From Corynebacterium sp. NML98-0116 (GTDB taxonomy: Bacteria > Actinomycetota > Actinomycetes > Mycobacteriales > Mycobacteriaceae), in the NCBI RefSeq assembly GCF_001767255.1, contig NZ_CP017639.1, positions 295,406 through 359,405 of the forward strand: a DNA stretch of 64,000 nt, read 5' to 3'. Below are positions 35,601 through 44,301 of this stretch, in pieces. Every line of letters starts with the position of its first letter. The stretch's first letter is position 1. A program made the translations under genes and the position numbers. The notes below the pieces were generated by a model. It was not told the DNA's origin and ran no database searches. It saw only the letters and a program-made list of their open reading frames with translations.

Positions 35601-37468
35601 ACGGCTCGGAGAAGCAGCCGGAGACGCCGAAGACCACAGTCGACGAAACTGGTACAAAGCCTGTTAACCCGACTGACGACGAACAAGACACCGGTATCAA
35701 GGTCCACAACGAGGACAGGGACACAGAGGTTACCGCGAAGGACGAGGATGGCAAGGACATTCCAGTCGAGATTGATGAGAACGGCAACGTCCACGTCACT
35801 CCAGGTACCGATGTTGATGGTCCAATCACGGTGACGGTCACCGACCCTGACCTGCCTGGTGGCAAGGTCGAGGTCGAGGTTGAGGTCAACGGTCATGAGA
35901 AGGGTCGCGATGACAACAACTCTGACTTCAAGGTTGATGATTCCGGCAAGAAACCGGTCGACCCGACCAACGAGAAGCAGGACACTGGTGTCAAGGTTCA
36001 GAATCCTGACAAGGACACCAAGATCTCCGCGAAGGACGAGGATGGCAAGGACGTCCCGGTCGAAATCGACAAGGACGGTAACGTTGTCGTCACGCCTGGT
36101 GAGGACGTTGATGGCCCGATTACGGTGACAATCGAGGACCCACGTCTTCCTGAAGGCAAGACTCAGGTTGAGATTGACGTCAATGACCACGAGAAGGGTC
36201 GCGACGACAACGGCAAGGCAGAGACCAACGTCAACGCTGACGGCAAGAAGCCCGTCGTGCCGAACGGAAAGGAGCAGGACACCGGCGTCATCATTAACAA
36301 CAAGGATGGCGACACCAAGGAGTCTGCAACCGACAAGAACGGCAAGGACGTGCCGGTCCGTGTCGGCGACGACGGCAAGGTCTACGTCACACCTGGTAAG
36401 GATGTCGAAGGACCGATTAAGCTGGTCGTCGAGGATCCGGACCTGCCTGGTGGCAAGGCTGAGATCGAGATCGAGGTCGACAAGGCCCAGAACCCAGGTG
36501 GCGAGGAAAACAAGCCGGGAACCGGTGACCAAACCGACCCATCCGAGGGTGACAAGCTCGGCGAAAACGTTGTTGCGTCCTACCCGAAGACTGAGGTCAA
36601 GCCTGGTGACAAGGGTATTGCCAAGGTTCAGCTGAACAAGAAGGATGGCGAAAAGGTCGGAGAGGCCGTCGATACGCCGGCGGACACGACGGCGACGATC
36701 ACCGATCGCACCGGTGGCGAGCTGCATGGTGCGAAGTGGGACATCAACACTGATGCTTCCGCGAATGTTACTGGTCAGGCCCCGTCGACGGAGGACCTCA
36801 TGAAGGCCTTCAAGACGGCTGACGCTAAGGGCTGGGACGACTTCACGAAGAAGTTTGCACCGCTTGCAAACCCATCGGTGGATCTCACAGTGAAGAACAG
36901 CACTGGCGAGCACACTGGTGTGAAGGCGTCCTTCACCCTGGTTGGCCAGGACGGCAAGTCCATCTTCGATCCGAACGGTGACTTCGATGGCGACGGCGTG
37001 AATAACGGCGATGAGCTGAAGAAGGGCCTCAACCCATTCGACGGCAATGATGGCAAGATCAACGCTGGTCGCTGTGCCGCATCCGCCGTGGGCTTCGGTC
37101 TGCCGCTGATCGCGCTGCTGCCACTGGGTCTGGCTTCCCAGATTCAGATCCCTGGCCTGAGCGATTTCGCCGCACAGGCAAGCGCTCAGCTGCAGGCTGC
37201 GAACACCCACATCCAGCAGCAGGCTGGCATCTTCAACCCGGAGATGGCCAAGCAGGTTGAGCAGATCAATGCACAGCTGCGTACCGTTGGTGCGGATCTG
37301 GGCATGGTCGCTGCGGGCATCGTGCTGATTGCTGCTGGCATTCTGGCTGGCACGGTCATTTACGACAACTGCAAGCCTGGTGGTCCTTCGTCCTCGGTCA
37401 AGGACCTGGAGCTGAAGGGTTCGTCCGGTAAGACCGTGCAGTTGTCCTCCAAGAAAGAGCAGAAGTAA
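32645..37468 (+). CDS. large secreted surface protein 4 with 297-bp repeats
   Basis: 1607 residues from GTG 32645. This start is chosen over the ATG at 32630 because AAAGGA then lies at proper distance and the protein aligns with surface proteins 2 and 3 (VRSSYKARRGTSLAAAAL). Signal peptide to VAFA|Q. The N-domain to about 580 is very close to surface protein 3, with stretches identical at DNA level. Then He_PIG-like modules, five copies of a roughly 99-residue repeat (VDESGKKLVDPTDEKQDTGV ... HVTPGTDVDGPITVTVEDP ... VEVNGH), an Asp/Lys-rich region, the calcium site DPNGDFDGDGVNNGDELKKG (about 1450) and the Cys-flanked anchor (GRCAAS ... YDNC). It lacks the Big_6 domains of its neighbours. 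No LPXTG. Confidence 0.92.
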   Translation: MRSSYKARRGTSLAAAALSFALVAPLAQPVAFAQEAPAAVAGAEAAADTQSGNKMVPNAIYTKGGWRDYGGYHGYAYINKDGRHDDLSSNNEPLKGNVIYLQYVTGKNEVSPVFYTLTDSEGRFSFDLTRKVTDRVHAPAFHLAGVQGGKTRVRVWGENPNPEKYSVVAAGDMNSGRYTTRTNRVQESWNFTSGPAGSRITNGRFVLEEKPNHVGWLAKPESEWTRALDGETGKPTVDGQFPDYGAFGTIKSLAAPNQSMVWWENGEDAGSLPGYYKYQTGQGDRAAGGVEIVGSYLNDEVARQIDAWKDANKGYTAEQERANQERIIKAYQDEHGVGSHIAETVVVPSKDDGTIYLPFKGTYGASRDRIGNVSEDEFGKVAPKYEMDRGSRYGAFTGLAIGKRRHINTDYMYIYPRIEGRDVKNSAFPMSMFQNYADSGTVIAGANMNGLQFPLMSAQPIFDIPEYNSYDNKGRAGSKVTTKAAGLMPNADYAIRWYATDPAGNQTELKGKECIVKSDEKGVLPSCDFQAPEDLKETTVYTAAVVSVDPVSKKMSDRWEIADSFTAVVPEQLPLGSAGEEYPDNNVADLFGNLPDDLAEDAKPKYSADKLPDGLKIDPETGKITGIPTEPGTTEVTVTREVEVMVEKYVGVTDENGDPVWENPDEEDPAKRIQKTEKSRVAEKQLEEVVTKIVVTDTPLKDGVVGEDYEQEVKPEGFGPLPQGFKIKEGSLKVEGLPDGLEFKDGKITGNPTAPVTASEEKPNVTVTYTLVDQDGNETEHTDVVPLAVGVKTTVDESGKKLVDPTDEKQDTGVKIVNPDDETKVSAKDEDGKDVPVEIDENGNVHVTPGTDVDGPITVTVEDPDLDGGKQDVEVEVNGHKKGVDDNDSDKTTVDESGKKLVDPTDEKQDTGVKIVNPDDETKVSAKDEDGKDVPVEIDENGNVHVTPGTDVDGPITVTVEDPDLDGGKQDVEVEVNGHKKGRDDNGSEKQPETPKTTVDETGTKPVNPTDDEQDTGIKVHNEDRDTEVTAKDEDGKDIPVEIDENGNVHVTPGTDVDGPITVTVTDPDLPGGKVEVEVEVNGHEKGRDDNNSDFKVDDSGKKPVDPTNEKQDTGVKVQNPDKDTKISAKDEDGKDVPVEIDKDGNVVVTPGEDVDGPITVTIEDPRLPEGKTQVEIDVNDHEKGRDDNGKAETNVNADGKKPVVPNGKEQDTGVIINNKDGDTKESATDKNGKDVPVRVGDDGKVYVTPGKDVEGPIKLVVEDPDLPGGKAEIEIEVDKAQNPGGEENKPGTGDQTDPSEGDKLGENVVASYPKTEVKPGDKGIAKVQLNKKDGEKVGEAVDTPADTTATITDRTGGELHGAKWDINTDASANVTGQAPSTEDLMKAFKTADAKGWDDFTKKFAPLANPSVDLTVKNSTGEHTGVKASFTLVGQDGKSIFDPNGDFDGDGVNNGDELKKGLNPFDGNDGKINAGRCAASAVGFGLPLIALLPLGLASQIQIPGLSDFAAQASAQLQAANTHIQQQAGIFNPEMAKQVEQINAQLRTVGADLGMVAAGIVLIAAGILAGTVIYDNCKPGGPSSSVKDLELKGSSGKTVQLSSKKEQK
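35021..35614 (+). repeat. recent tandem duplication of a 297-bp coding unit
   Basis: ACCACGGTTGATGAGTC at 35021 recurs at 35318 and the two 297-bp units are almost identical in DNA (one CAC/CAT change and the junction differ). Three further, diverged units follow to about 36480. Confidence 0.92.
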
Positions 37469-37494
37469 GGGACACGTTTAGCCCGCAGCGACCC

Positions 37495-37512
37495 CTCGCG
37501 GGTGACCGCGAG
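37495..37512 (+). terminator. GC hairpin after surface protein 4
   Basis: Stem CTCGCGG / CCGCGAG with loop GTGA; no T run follows. Confidence 0.4.
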
Positions 37513-37548
37513 CTAAACGCTTACTGATCGCTCTTTGAACAGTGAAAC

Positions 37549-37585
37549 GCTGCTGTCCGCCATTTGTGGCGGGCGGCAGCTTTTT
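37549..37585 (+). terminator. rho-independent terminator after surface protein 4
   Basis: Stem GCTGCTGTCCGCC / GGCGGGCGGCAGC with a short loop, followed by TTTTTGC. Confidence 0.88.
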
Positions 37586-37630
37586 GCATTCTTACGGGCG
37601 TGGTAATGGCTCGTCGCGCGCCTGCGCCTC

Positions 37631-37744
37631 AAATTGCTCGAAGCGTGTGATTAGAAGCGTGCGATGCAGGTCGCACATTCTCACCGGCTAGGGGCGGTTT
37701 TCGGCGACCAGCGTCGCACTACTTTAACACCTCGACACGAACGA
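37631..37744. repeat. repeat family C, copy 1
   Basis: 114-bp direct repeat starting AAATTGCTCGAAGCGTG. It includes an imperfect palindrome, GTGCGATGCAGGTCGC (37659-37674) with GCGACCAGCGTCGCAC (37704-37719). Confidence 0.8.
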
Positions 37745-37863
37745 GGATCACGCGAAAACAGCACGAAAGTTACGCGATGACCGCGCGAATTGAGATGGCG
37801 GAGTGCGGTTTCCACAGCACCGTACGCGCTCAGTGGCGTTATATCTTGGCTCGAGCACATCCC

Positions 37864-37978
37864 AAATTGCTCATAGCGTGCGATTAGAAGCGTGCGATGC
37901 AGGTCGCGCTTTCTCGCTGGCCCGGGGCGATTTTCGGCGACCAGCGTCGCACTCCTCAAACACCTCGACACGAACGAA
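37864..37978. repeat. repeat family C, copy 2
   Basis: Same element 233 bp downstream of copy 1, about 90 percent identical by eye, same palindrome at 37892-37952. Confidence 0.8.
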
Positions 37979-38260
37979 GGCCATGGAGCGCCACCCCGCC
38001 CACCCCGAAAAGTTCCCAGGCTCAACTGTGAACGGGGAACAATCTTCGTGGACATGCGTCCCGACCTGGGGAAACATAAGCGTTGGTCGACGGGAACCGG
38101 CCCAAAACCGAAAATGGTTCCCAGGCGCGGGAACTGAACTTTCTTGAAAGGCGCACCAGCGAGCCAGCCACCGCCACCACCGCAAGTGAGACCCAAAGAC
38201 CAATCTCAGAGAAATGTGAACTAGGCCCCATTTTGCTGCCCGCGTGTCGTGATGGGTCTG

Positions 38261-38266
38261 TAGAAT
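38261..38266 (+). promoter_or_regulatory. -10 box of pta-ackA
   Basis: TAGAAT is close to consensus and would start a roughly 35-nt leader before ATG 38307. No strong -35 is visible, so an activator may be needed. Confidence 0.45.
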
Positions 38267-38306
38267 GATACGCATTTATGTCCGCCACGATCGTAAAGGC
38301 TGGGTT

Positions 38307-39650
38307 ATGGCTCAACATCTACTGCTCACCTGCACTAACACGAACCTCGGCAGTGCTGATGCTGACGCGCTCGCGGCACAGCACGGCCTTCACACCATCC
38401 ACGTCACGGGGGAAACGCTCGCCGAGGCGTACGCCGCCTGCGCCGGTCAAGAACAGAGCACCTTGTTCGTGGGCCAGGGGGAGTGCTCCTTTGATGCGGA
38501 GCTCGCCGCAGCACTCGGGGCTTCGGTCATCGTGCTTATCGACGCCCCGCAGCGCGCACCCCTCGCGCAACGGATAGTGGAACGCCACAGTGCGACGCTG
38601 CTCGCCGTGGTCACGGACGTGCTGGAGGCGGCCGGCCTCACCATCCCGGAGGTCGCACCGGTGATGTCCCCACTGGTCTTCGGCTCCCACCTGTTGGACC
38701 AGGCCCGCGAGGTCGGCGCGCACATTGTCCTGCCGGAGGGTGAGGAGCCCCGCGTGCTGGAGGCGGCGCATAAGTTGTTGGAGGGGGGTGTCGCGAAGCT
38801 GACGCTGCTGGGGGACGTGGACGCGATCACCGCGAAGGCGCGGGAGCTTGAGCTGGACGTGTCGCGGGCGACGCTGCTGGATCACCGCACCTCCGACCTG
38901 TCTGAGGAGTTCGCGCAGGCCTTCGCCGAGCTGCGCAAATCCAAGGGCGTGACTCTTGAGCAGGCACGCGAGGTGATGCGGGACGTCTCCTACTTTGCCA
39001 CGATGCTGGTGCACACCGGACACGCGGACGGCATGGTCTCCGGTGCGGTGCATACCACGGCGGAGACGATTAAGCCGGCGTTCCAGATCATCAAGACGCG
39101 CCCAGAGGCGTCCGTGGTGTCCTCGATCTTCCTGATGGTGATGCAGGGCCGTCTGTGGGCGTTCGGCGACTGCGCTGTGAACCCGAACCCGTCCGCGCAG
39201 CAGCTCGGCGAGATCACCGTCAGCTCCGCGTTGACCGCTGCTCAATTCGGTATCGACCCGAAGGTTGCGGTGCTCTCGTACGCCACGGGCGCCTCGGGTG
39301 CGGGCCCCGACGTGGAGCGCGCAGTCGAGGCCGTCGCCGCCGCCCGTGCTATTAATTCCGACTTAATTATCGACGGCCCCCTCCAGTTTGACGCTGCGTG
39401 CGATGAGGGCGTCGCGAAGCAGAAAGCACCCGATTCGCCCGTGGCGGGGCAGGCGAACGTGTTCATCTTCCCCGACCTTGAGGCGGGCAACGCCGGGTAC
39501 AAGATCGCGCAGCGCACCGGCGGCGCGCTGGCGGTAGGCCCGATTCTGCAGGGGCTGAACAAGCCGGTCAACGACCTTTCGCGCGGCGCGACGGTCGATG
39601 ACATTGTGAACACTGTGGCCGTGACCGCGATTCAGGCAGGGGTGAAGTAA
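38307..39650 (+). CDS. pta: phosphate acetyltransferase
   Basis: Pta interconverts acetyl-CoA and acetyl phosphate. 447 residues: a short N-terminal domain of about 120 residues (start of the P-loop-like part seen in long Pta proteins, here without a recognisable P-loop) and the catalytic PTA_PTB domain beginning SPLVFGSHLLDQAREVGAHIVLPEGEEPRVLEAA. Signatures are MLVHTGHADGMVSGAVHTTAETIKPAFQIIKT, GDCAVNPNPSAQQLGEI, VAVLSYATGASGAG and the C-terminal GGALAVGPILQGLNKPVNDLSRGAT. Start ATG 38307 follows AAAGGC; the longer frame would include the leader. The stop codon abuts the ackA ATG, so the two are one operon for acetate metabolism. Confidence 0.96.
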   Translation: MAQHLLLTCTNTNLGSADADALAAQHGLHTIHVTGETLAEAYAACAGQEQSTLFVGQGECSFDAELAAALGASVIVLIDAPQRAPLAQRIVERHSATLLAVVTDVLEAAGLTIPEVAPVMSPLVFGSHLLDQAREVGAHIVLPEGEEPRVLEAAHKLLEGGVAKLTLLGDVDAITAKARELELDVSRATLLDHRTSDLSEEFAQAFAELRKSKGVTLEQAREVMRDVSYFATMLVHTGHADGMVSGAVHTTAETIKPAFQIIKTRPEASVVSSIFLMVMQGRLWAFGDCAVNPNPSAQQLGEITVSSALTAAQFGIDPKVAVLSYATGASGAGPDVERAVEAVAAARAINSDLIIDGPLQFDAACDEGVAKQKAPDSPVAGQANVFIFPDLEAGNAGYKIAQRTGGALAVGPILQGLNKPVNDLSRGATVDDIVNTVAVTAIQAGVK

Positions 39651-40853
39651 ATGAGCTACGTACTGGTGATTAACTCTGGTTCCTCCTCGGTGAAGTTCCA
39701 GATCGTGGACCCGAATTCGGATGCCTCGGACGCGCCGTTCGTCTCCGGGCTTGTCGAGCAAATCGGGGAACCCCAAGGCCGCATCACCATCAAGCACGGC
39801 GAGGACCGCTGGGTGTTGCAAAAATCCATCCCGACGCACAAGGACGGGCTGGAGGAGGCGTTCCACCGCCTGGCGCTGCGTGGCGTGAGCCCGAAAGACC
39901 TGGATGTGGTGGCGGTGGGGCACCGCGTGGTGCACGGCGGCATGGTGTTCAGCCAGCCTGAAATCATCGTGGACCAGGTCGTCGACATGATCCGGGACCT
40001 GGTGCCGCTGGCGCCGCTGCACAACCCGGCGAACATTGACGGCATCGAGGTTGCCCGCGAACTGCTGCCGGACATCCCGCACGTTGCGGTCTTCGACACC
40101 GGCTTCTTCCACTCCCTGCCGCCGGCCGCGGCGCTCTACGCCATCAACGCCGAGGTGGCCAGCCAGAACCAGATCCGTCGCTACGGCTTCCACGGCACCT
40201 CCCACGAGTTCGTCTCGGGCCAGGTGCCGGGGCTGATCGGGTCCGACCCAAACCACACTCGCCAGATTGTGCTGCACCTGGGTAACGGTGCGTCGTGCTC
40301 GGCGGTGGCGAACGGGCACGCGATCGATACGTCGATGGGGCTCACCCCGCTCGCGGGCCTGGTGATGGGCACGCGCTCCGGCGACATCGACCCAGGCATC
40401 ATCTTCCACCTGGCGCGCCACGGCGGCATGAGCATCGACGAGATCGACGAGCTGCTGAACAAGCGCTCCGGCGTCAAGGGCCTGGCCGGCGTGAACGACT
40501 TCCGCGAGCTGCGCGCCATGATCGAAAACGAGGACGGCGACGCCTGGCTGGCCTACAACGTCTACATCAACCGGCTGCGTAGCTTCATCGGTAGCTACAT
40601 GGTGGCGCTGGGCAGGGTGGACGCGATCACGTTCACCGCGGGCGTCGGCGAGAATGACAAGTTCGTGCGCGAGGACGCCCTGGACAATATGGAGGCCTTC
40701 GGTGTCAAGATCGACCCGGAGCGCAACTCCCTGCCCAACGACGGCCCGCGCATCATCTCCGCCGACGACTCTCGCGTGAAAGTACTTGTCGTGCCGACGA
40801 ATGAGGAGCTCGCCATCGCGCAGAAGGCGGCGGCGCTCGCGCGCCGCGCGTAG
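39651..40853 (+). CDS. ackA: acetate kinase
   Basis: AckA converts acetyl phosphate and ADP to acetate and ATP, and the reverse for acetate uptake. 400 residues, standard length. ASKHA-fold signatures are [15 protein letters not shown] at the N-terminus, VGHRVVHGG (about 85), [27 protein letters not shown] (catalytic His), [42 protein letters not shown], and [11 protein letters not shown] near the end. It starts directly at the pta stop codon, without intergenic bases. Nothing looks impaired. Confidence 0.97.
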   Translation: MSYVLVINSGSSSVKFQIVDPNSDASDAPFVSGLVEQIGEPQGRITIKHGEDRWVLQKSIPTHKDGLEEAFHRLALRGVSPKDLDVVAVGHRVVHGGMVFSQPEIIVDQVVDMIRDLVPLAPLHNPANIDGIEVARELLPDIPHVAVFDTGFFHSLPPAAALYAINAEVASQNQIRRYGFHGTSHEFVSGQVPGLIGSDPNHTRQIVLHLGNGASCSAVANGHAIDTSMGLTPLAGLVMGTRSGDIDPGIIFHLARHGGMSIDEIDELLNKRSGVKGLAGVNDFRELRAMIENEDGDAWLAYNVYINRLRSFIGSYMVALGRVDAITFTAGVGENDKFVREDALDNMEAFGVKIDPERNSLPNDGPRIISADDSRVKVLVVPTNEELAIAQKAAALARRA

Positions 40854-40888
40854 CCTCCCGTGCGCCTGCCTGTCATTGTTCAACACCT

Positions 40889-40916
40889 TTGTTGTATGGC
40901 CGTTATTCGTTAGAAT
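40889..40916 (+). promoter_or_regulatory. promoter of surface protein/metalloprotease cassette 1
   Basis: TTGTTG (40889-40894), 16 bp, TAGAAT (40911-40916). The -35 overlaps the small palindrome CAACACCTTTGTTG (40881-40894). A second weaker -10, TACACT, lies at 40965-40970. Confidence 0.45.
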
Positions 40917-41012
40917 TTAAAACGGCATGTCAACAGCTGTAAAGGCAAATGTCTGCATAGTGAGTACACTGAGTAGCGTTTAGCAATTTACGGAAAGTTT
41001 TAAGAAGGAACG

Positions 41013-44000
41013 ATGATGGGCAACGTGAGCGGTCGCAACGGGGCGAAGCGGCGAGGTGGGGTGTCGGTAGCGGCATGCGCACTTGGGGCATCGTTGATAA
41101 TCACGGGTGCCCCGGCGGTGGCAGGTACAGCCACGGCGCAGGAGCCCACTGCTGAGTCCACGTCATGGAAAACGCCACGCACTGAGGCGGCCCGTACGGA
41201 CGTCACGTTCCCGGACCTCGTCGTCGCGCCCGGCAAGACTGAATCGTCGAAGCCACAGCTGAAGCGCAACTTCTGGACTGCCGTCTGGAACAAGATCGGC
41301 ACCCCCGTGAAGTGGGAGCTTAAGGAAGGCTTTTCGACGCCCACCGGCTGGCACCTCACGTTTTCCGACGACGGCACCCTCAACGCCACCGCCGGCGAAG
41401 GCATCGAAACCACTACGTTCAAGGTGCCAGTGACCATCACCTTTGCTGACGACTCCACCAAGGACGTCGAAGCCAACGTCACCCGTGCGGATGGCCCAAC
41501 CATCGAGCCGGTCAAGGACCAGAAGTACTGGGAGGGTCGCCTGATCCAGCCGCGCCGCGTGATGGCGTGGAACGTCCCGGCTACCGCGGTCCTCGAAGTC
41601 GAGGGCCTGCCCGCGGGCCTGAGCACGTCGGCGCAGGCGCGCCTCGGCTCTGGTTCGTACTTCTTCATCAACGGCCGCCCGGCGCAGACCGGCACGTTCA
41701 ACGTCACCGCGCGTGTCACCGGTGCAGGCGAGACGCTCGAGGAAACGTTCACCATCACCGTCGCCGACTCGGCTGAGCTCGGCGAGCCGGAGGACGCCGA
41801 CATCGCACCTTCCGAGGTCCCGCCAGTGCGTCCCGGCACCGACGTGCACATCCCGCTCGACGTCGAGGATGCCTCCTCCGTGGAGGTTGAGGGCTTGCCG
41901 GAGGGCCTGGAGTACGACGGCGAGCAGCACGCGATCGTCGGCACACCGACGAAGGAGGGCACCTCCGAGGTCGTTGTGGACAAGGTCACGGAGGACGGCA
42001 CGCACAAGCGTGATTCCTTCGAGCTGACGGTGGACGAGAGCGCACCGGAGCCAAGTGAGCCGACCGACCCGTCCGACCCTTCGGACCCTTCGGACCCCGA
42101 GGGTCCCGCCGCCCCTGACCAGTTCGAGTGGAACCCCATCAAGGTTCGCGCCGGCGAGGAAACCGGCGTGACCCCTGCTCGCTCCACGCAAGGCGTGCGC
42201 GTGCTCGCGGAGCCGGGTAACCCGGACTGGTTCACCGTCTTCGCCAACGGCGCCGTATACGCCGCCCCGTCGCGTGAAGTGAAGCCGGGCACCTACACCA
42301 TGAAGGTTCGCACCGAGAAGGGCGAGCAGGACACCATCACCGTCGAGGTCACCGCAGCCGTCAAGGACTCCGAGCGCTACGACTCCTCCTACTCGGACAC
42401 CTACGTCCGCGCCGGCGGCACCGCCACCTCACCTGCGCCGTACGCCCGCCTGGGCTACAACGGCATGGTCTTTGAGCGCCAGCCGTTGCCGAAGGAGGCG
42501 TCGTTTAGCACGAAGTCCGAAGGCGTGAAGCTGAACCAGCACACGGGCCAGATCACCCTTTCGGCGGACCTGGATGCTGAGGTTGGAAAGCCCATCGATG
42601 TGCCCGTCACCGTCACCTACCCTGACGGCAGCACGAAGGAGATCGTCGCGCACTTCCAGGTGCTGGCGCCGCAGTTCGCGCAAACACAGAAGTTTGAGTA
42701 CGAGCGCCGCGAGGCCTTCGAGGGCGAAACCATCAAGGTCAATCTCACCGAACCTTTCGACCCTGCCTCCGACCCCGAGTTCGCCATCCTGACGAAGGCC
42801 TCCAAGTACCAGGGCTGGGACCTGTTTATCGACGCCACCACCGGCACCATCACCGCCACCGCCCCAGCGCAGGACGCGAAACCGCTGAACGTGGAAGTCG
42901 TTGCGCGGTACGCGGACGGTTCCCAAAAGACGGTCGTGGCCGTGATCGGCGTGCGGGACGCGAAGCCGCAGGCCTACACCTCCAACCTGGACTTTGAGGA
43001 CACCGTCGTCGGCGACGACGGCACCGTCACCATCACGCCGAAGGGCGACATCCCGACCGGCGTGAAGTTCGAACTGGAAGGCGCAGCTGCGCTCGGCGGC
43101 GTGGCTGGTCTGCGCGTGGACGTCGACGAGAAGACCGGCCAGATCAAGGTCACCCTGCCGAAGGACGCCAAGCCCGGCCAGGGCTACGACCTGGGCGTGC
43201 GCATCAACTTCCCCGACGGTGGCTCGAAGGTAGTGCAGTTCAACGTCGCCCGCGACTCGCAGGCCCACCGCGAGCAGCCGTCCTGGATCCCACTGGGTGT
43301 CCCTGTCGGCGCGAACCCCGTCACGCACGACCCGAAGGTCGCACCGAAGGGAGCCACCTACGCCATCTCCGCAGACTTCGCCGCGGACGGCTGGAAGGCC
43401 GCCGTCAACGCGACCACCGGCGCGCTCACCGTCGCCGCCCCCGCATCGGCGCACGTCGGGGACCGCACCATGATCCCGATCGTGGTCACCTTCGAGGACG
43501 GCTCCCAGAAGCTCGTCGAGGTGCAAGCCACCGCCGTCAAAGCGATGGGCGGGGCAGTCTCCAACGCGTACGACCCAACCCAGGTCCGCGCAGGCGAAAC
43601 CGTCACGCTCACCCCGACGCTGAAGGGCGCGCACTACTCGCTGCTCAACCCAGTCGGCGGCCTCGACACTCGTATCGACGCCACCACCGGCGCCCTCACC
43701 GTCGGCGCCCGCCCGAACGCAGTTCCGGGCGTACGCGAAGTCCCGGTGCGCATCAACTTCCCGGACGGCTCCACGACCATCGCGAACGCACGCATCTCCG
43801 TGTTGACCACCGACGGCAAGCCGTCCCTGGCCGAGGCCACCCCAGAGTTCAACGACACCATCAAGGCCTACCCGGGCAAGGCGACCACCTACGTAGTGCC
43901 GAAGCCGGCCGGGGCCGCCAAGGAGGCGTTTGCCCTCGGCCAGCTGCCGAAGGCGCTCGCCGACTGGAAGATCGGCATTGACGCCACCACTGGCGAACTC

Positions 44001-44288
44001 ACCATCACGCCACCTGCTGGCACGGCACCTGGCATCGTGCCAGTCCCGGTCGTGGTCAGCTTCGCAGACGGCTCCCAGGCCACCAAGCTCCTCCGAGTGC
44101 AGGTGGTGAAGGGGCCGCAGGAGGTGGAGAAGGGGTCGTCGACAAGCAGTGAGATTCCGCCAGGGGTCAAAATCGCGGGCTTCGTGCTCGGCCTGCTCGC
44201 CTTCCTGGGCGGGCTCGGATACTCCCTGTACGAACACCGCGACTTCTTCCGCACATTCCTAGCATTCCCAATCAACCCGCAGCGCTGA
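41013..44288 (+). CDS. cassette 1 surface protein with Rib-like repeats and single C-terminal anchor
   Basis: 1091 residues (ATG 41016 is an equally good start; AAGAAGGAA lies just upstream). Signal peptide about 1-42, ending ATA|Q. The body is a chain of beta-sandwich modules. Early ones resemble He_PIG-type Ig domains (VEGLPAGLSTSAQARLGSGS, VEGLPEGLEYDGEQHAIVGTPT), separated by a DPSDPSDPSDPEGP linker. Six later modules of about 95 residues each have an IDATTGALTV-type strand and end in YPDGSTKE, YADGSQK, FPDGGSK, FEDGSQK, FPDGSTT or FADGSQ. One membrane segment near the end (VKIAGFVLGLLAFLGGLGYSLY) and a basic tail place the C-terminus inside. It has no calcium-binding DGDG and no LPXTG. 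The protease gene starts 13 bp later. Confidence 0.9.
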   Translation: MMGNVSGRNGAKRRGGVSVAACALGASLIITGAPAVAGTATAQEPTAESTSWKTPRTEAARTDVTFPDLVVAPGKTESSKPQLKRNFWTAVWNKIGTPVKWELKEGFSTPTGWHLTFSDDGTLNATAGEGIETTTFKVPVTITFADDSTKDVEANVTRADGPTIEPVKDQKYWEGRLIQPRRVMAWNVPATAVLEVEGLPAGLSTSAQARLGSGSYFFINGRPAQTGTFNVTARVTGAGETLEETFTITVADSAELGEPEDADIAPSEVPPVRPGTDVHIPLDVEDASSVEVEGLPEGLEYDGEQHAIVGTPTKEGTSEVVVDKVTEDGTHKRDSFELTVDESAPEPSEPTDPSDPSDPSDPEGPAAPDQFEWNPIKVRAGEETGVTPARSTQGVRVLAEPGNPDWFTVFANGAVYAAPSREVKPGTYTMKVRTEKGEQDTITVEVTAAVKDSERYDSSYSDTYVRAGGTATSPAPYARLGYNGMVFERQPLPKEASFSTKSEGVKLNQHTGQITLSADLDAEVGKPIDVPVTVTYPDGSTKEIVAHFQVLAPQFAQTQKFEYERREAFEGETIKVNLTEPFDPASDPEFAILTKASKYQGWDLFIDATTGTITATAPAQDAKPLNVEVVARYADGSQKTVVAVIGVRDAKPQAYTSNLDFEDTVVGDDGTVTITPKGDIPTGVKFELEGAAALGGVAGLRVDVDEKTGQIKVTLPKDAKPGQGYDLGVRINFPDGGSKVVQFNVARDSQAHREQPSWIPLGVPVGANPVTHDPKVAPKGATYAISADFAADGWKAAVNATTGALTVAAPASAHVGDRTMIPIVVTFEDGSQKLVEVQATAVKAMGGAVSNAYDPTQVRAGETVTLTPTLKGAHYSLLNPVGGLDTRIDATTGALTVGARPNAVPGVREVPVRINFPDGSTTIANARISVLTTDGKPSLAEATPEFNDTIKAYPGKATTYVVPKPAGAAKEAFALGQLPKALADWKIGIDATTGELTITPPAGTAPGIVPVPVVVSFADGSQATKLLRVQVVKGPQEVEKGSSTSSEIPPGVKIAGFVLGLLAFLGGLGYSLYEHRDFFRTFLAFPINPQR

Positions 44289-44301
44289 GAGGACAACGAC
44301 A

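Larger units (their letters stand above)
37586..38258. other. gene-free junction between the surface-protein island and pta
   Basis: No convincing gene; the open frames change with the repeats. It holds two copies of a 114-bp repeat (37631-37744 and 37864-37978), and then a palindrome-rich stretch (38005-38150) with GTTCCCAGG, CGACCTGGGGAAAC and GGGAAC motifs that resembles a degenerate family B element. Confidence 0.6.

Noticed and set aside
14520..37468. Sortase-anchored (LPXTG) proteins
   Set aside because: No LPXTG or close variant precedes the C-terminal hydrophobic parts in any of the four proteins, and no sortase gene is nearby.
37803..38147. Small open frames between surface protein 4 and pta
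   Set aside because: They start and end inside the C repeats and the palindromic stretch and have no coding character.
39363..40886. 507-codon open frame on the - strand opposite ackA and the end of pta
   Set aside because: Shadow of strongly conserved ackA; Arg/His/Val-rich translation with no recognisable features.
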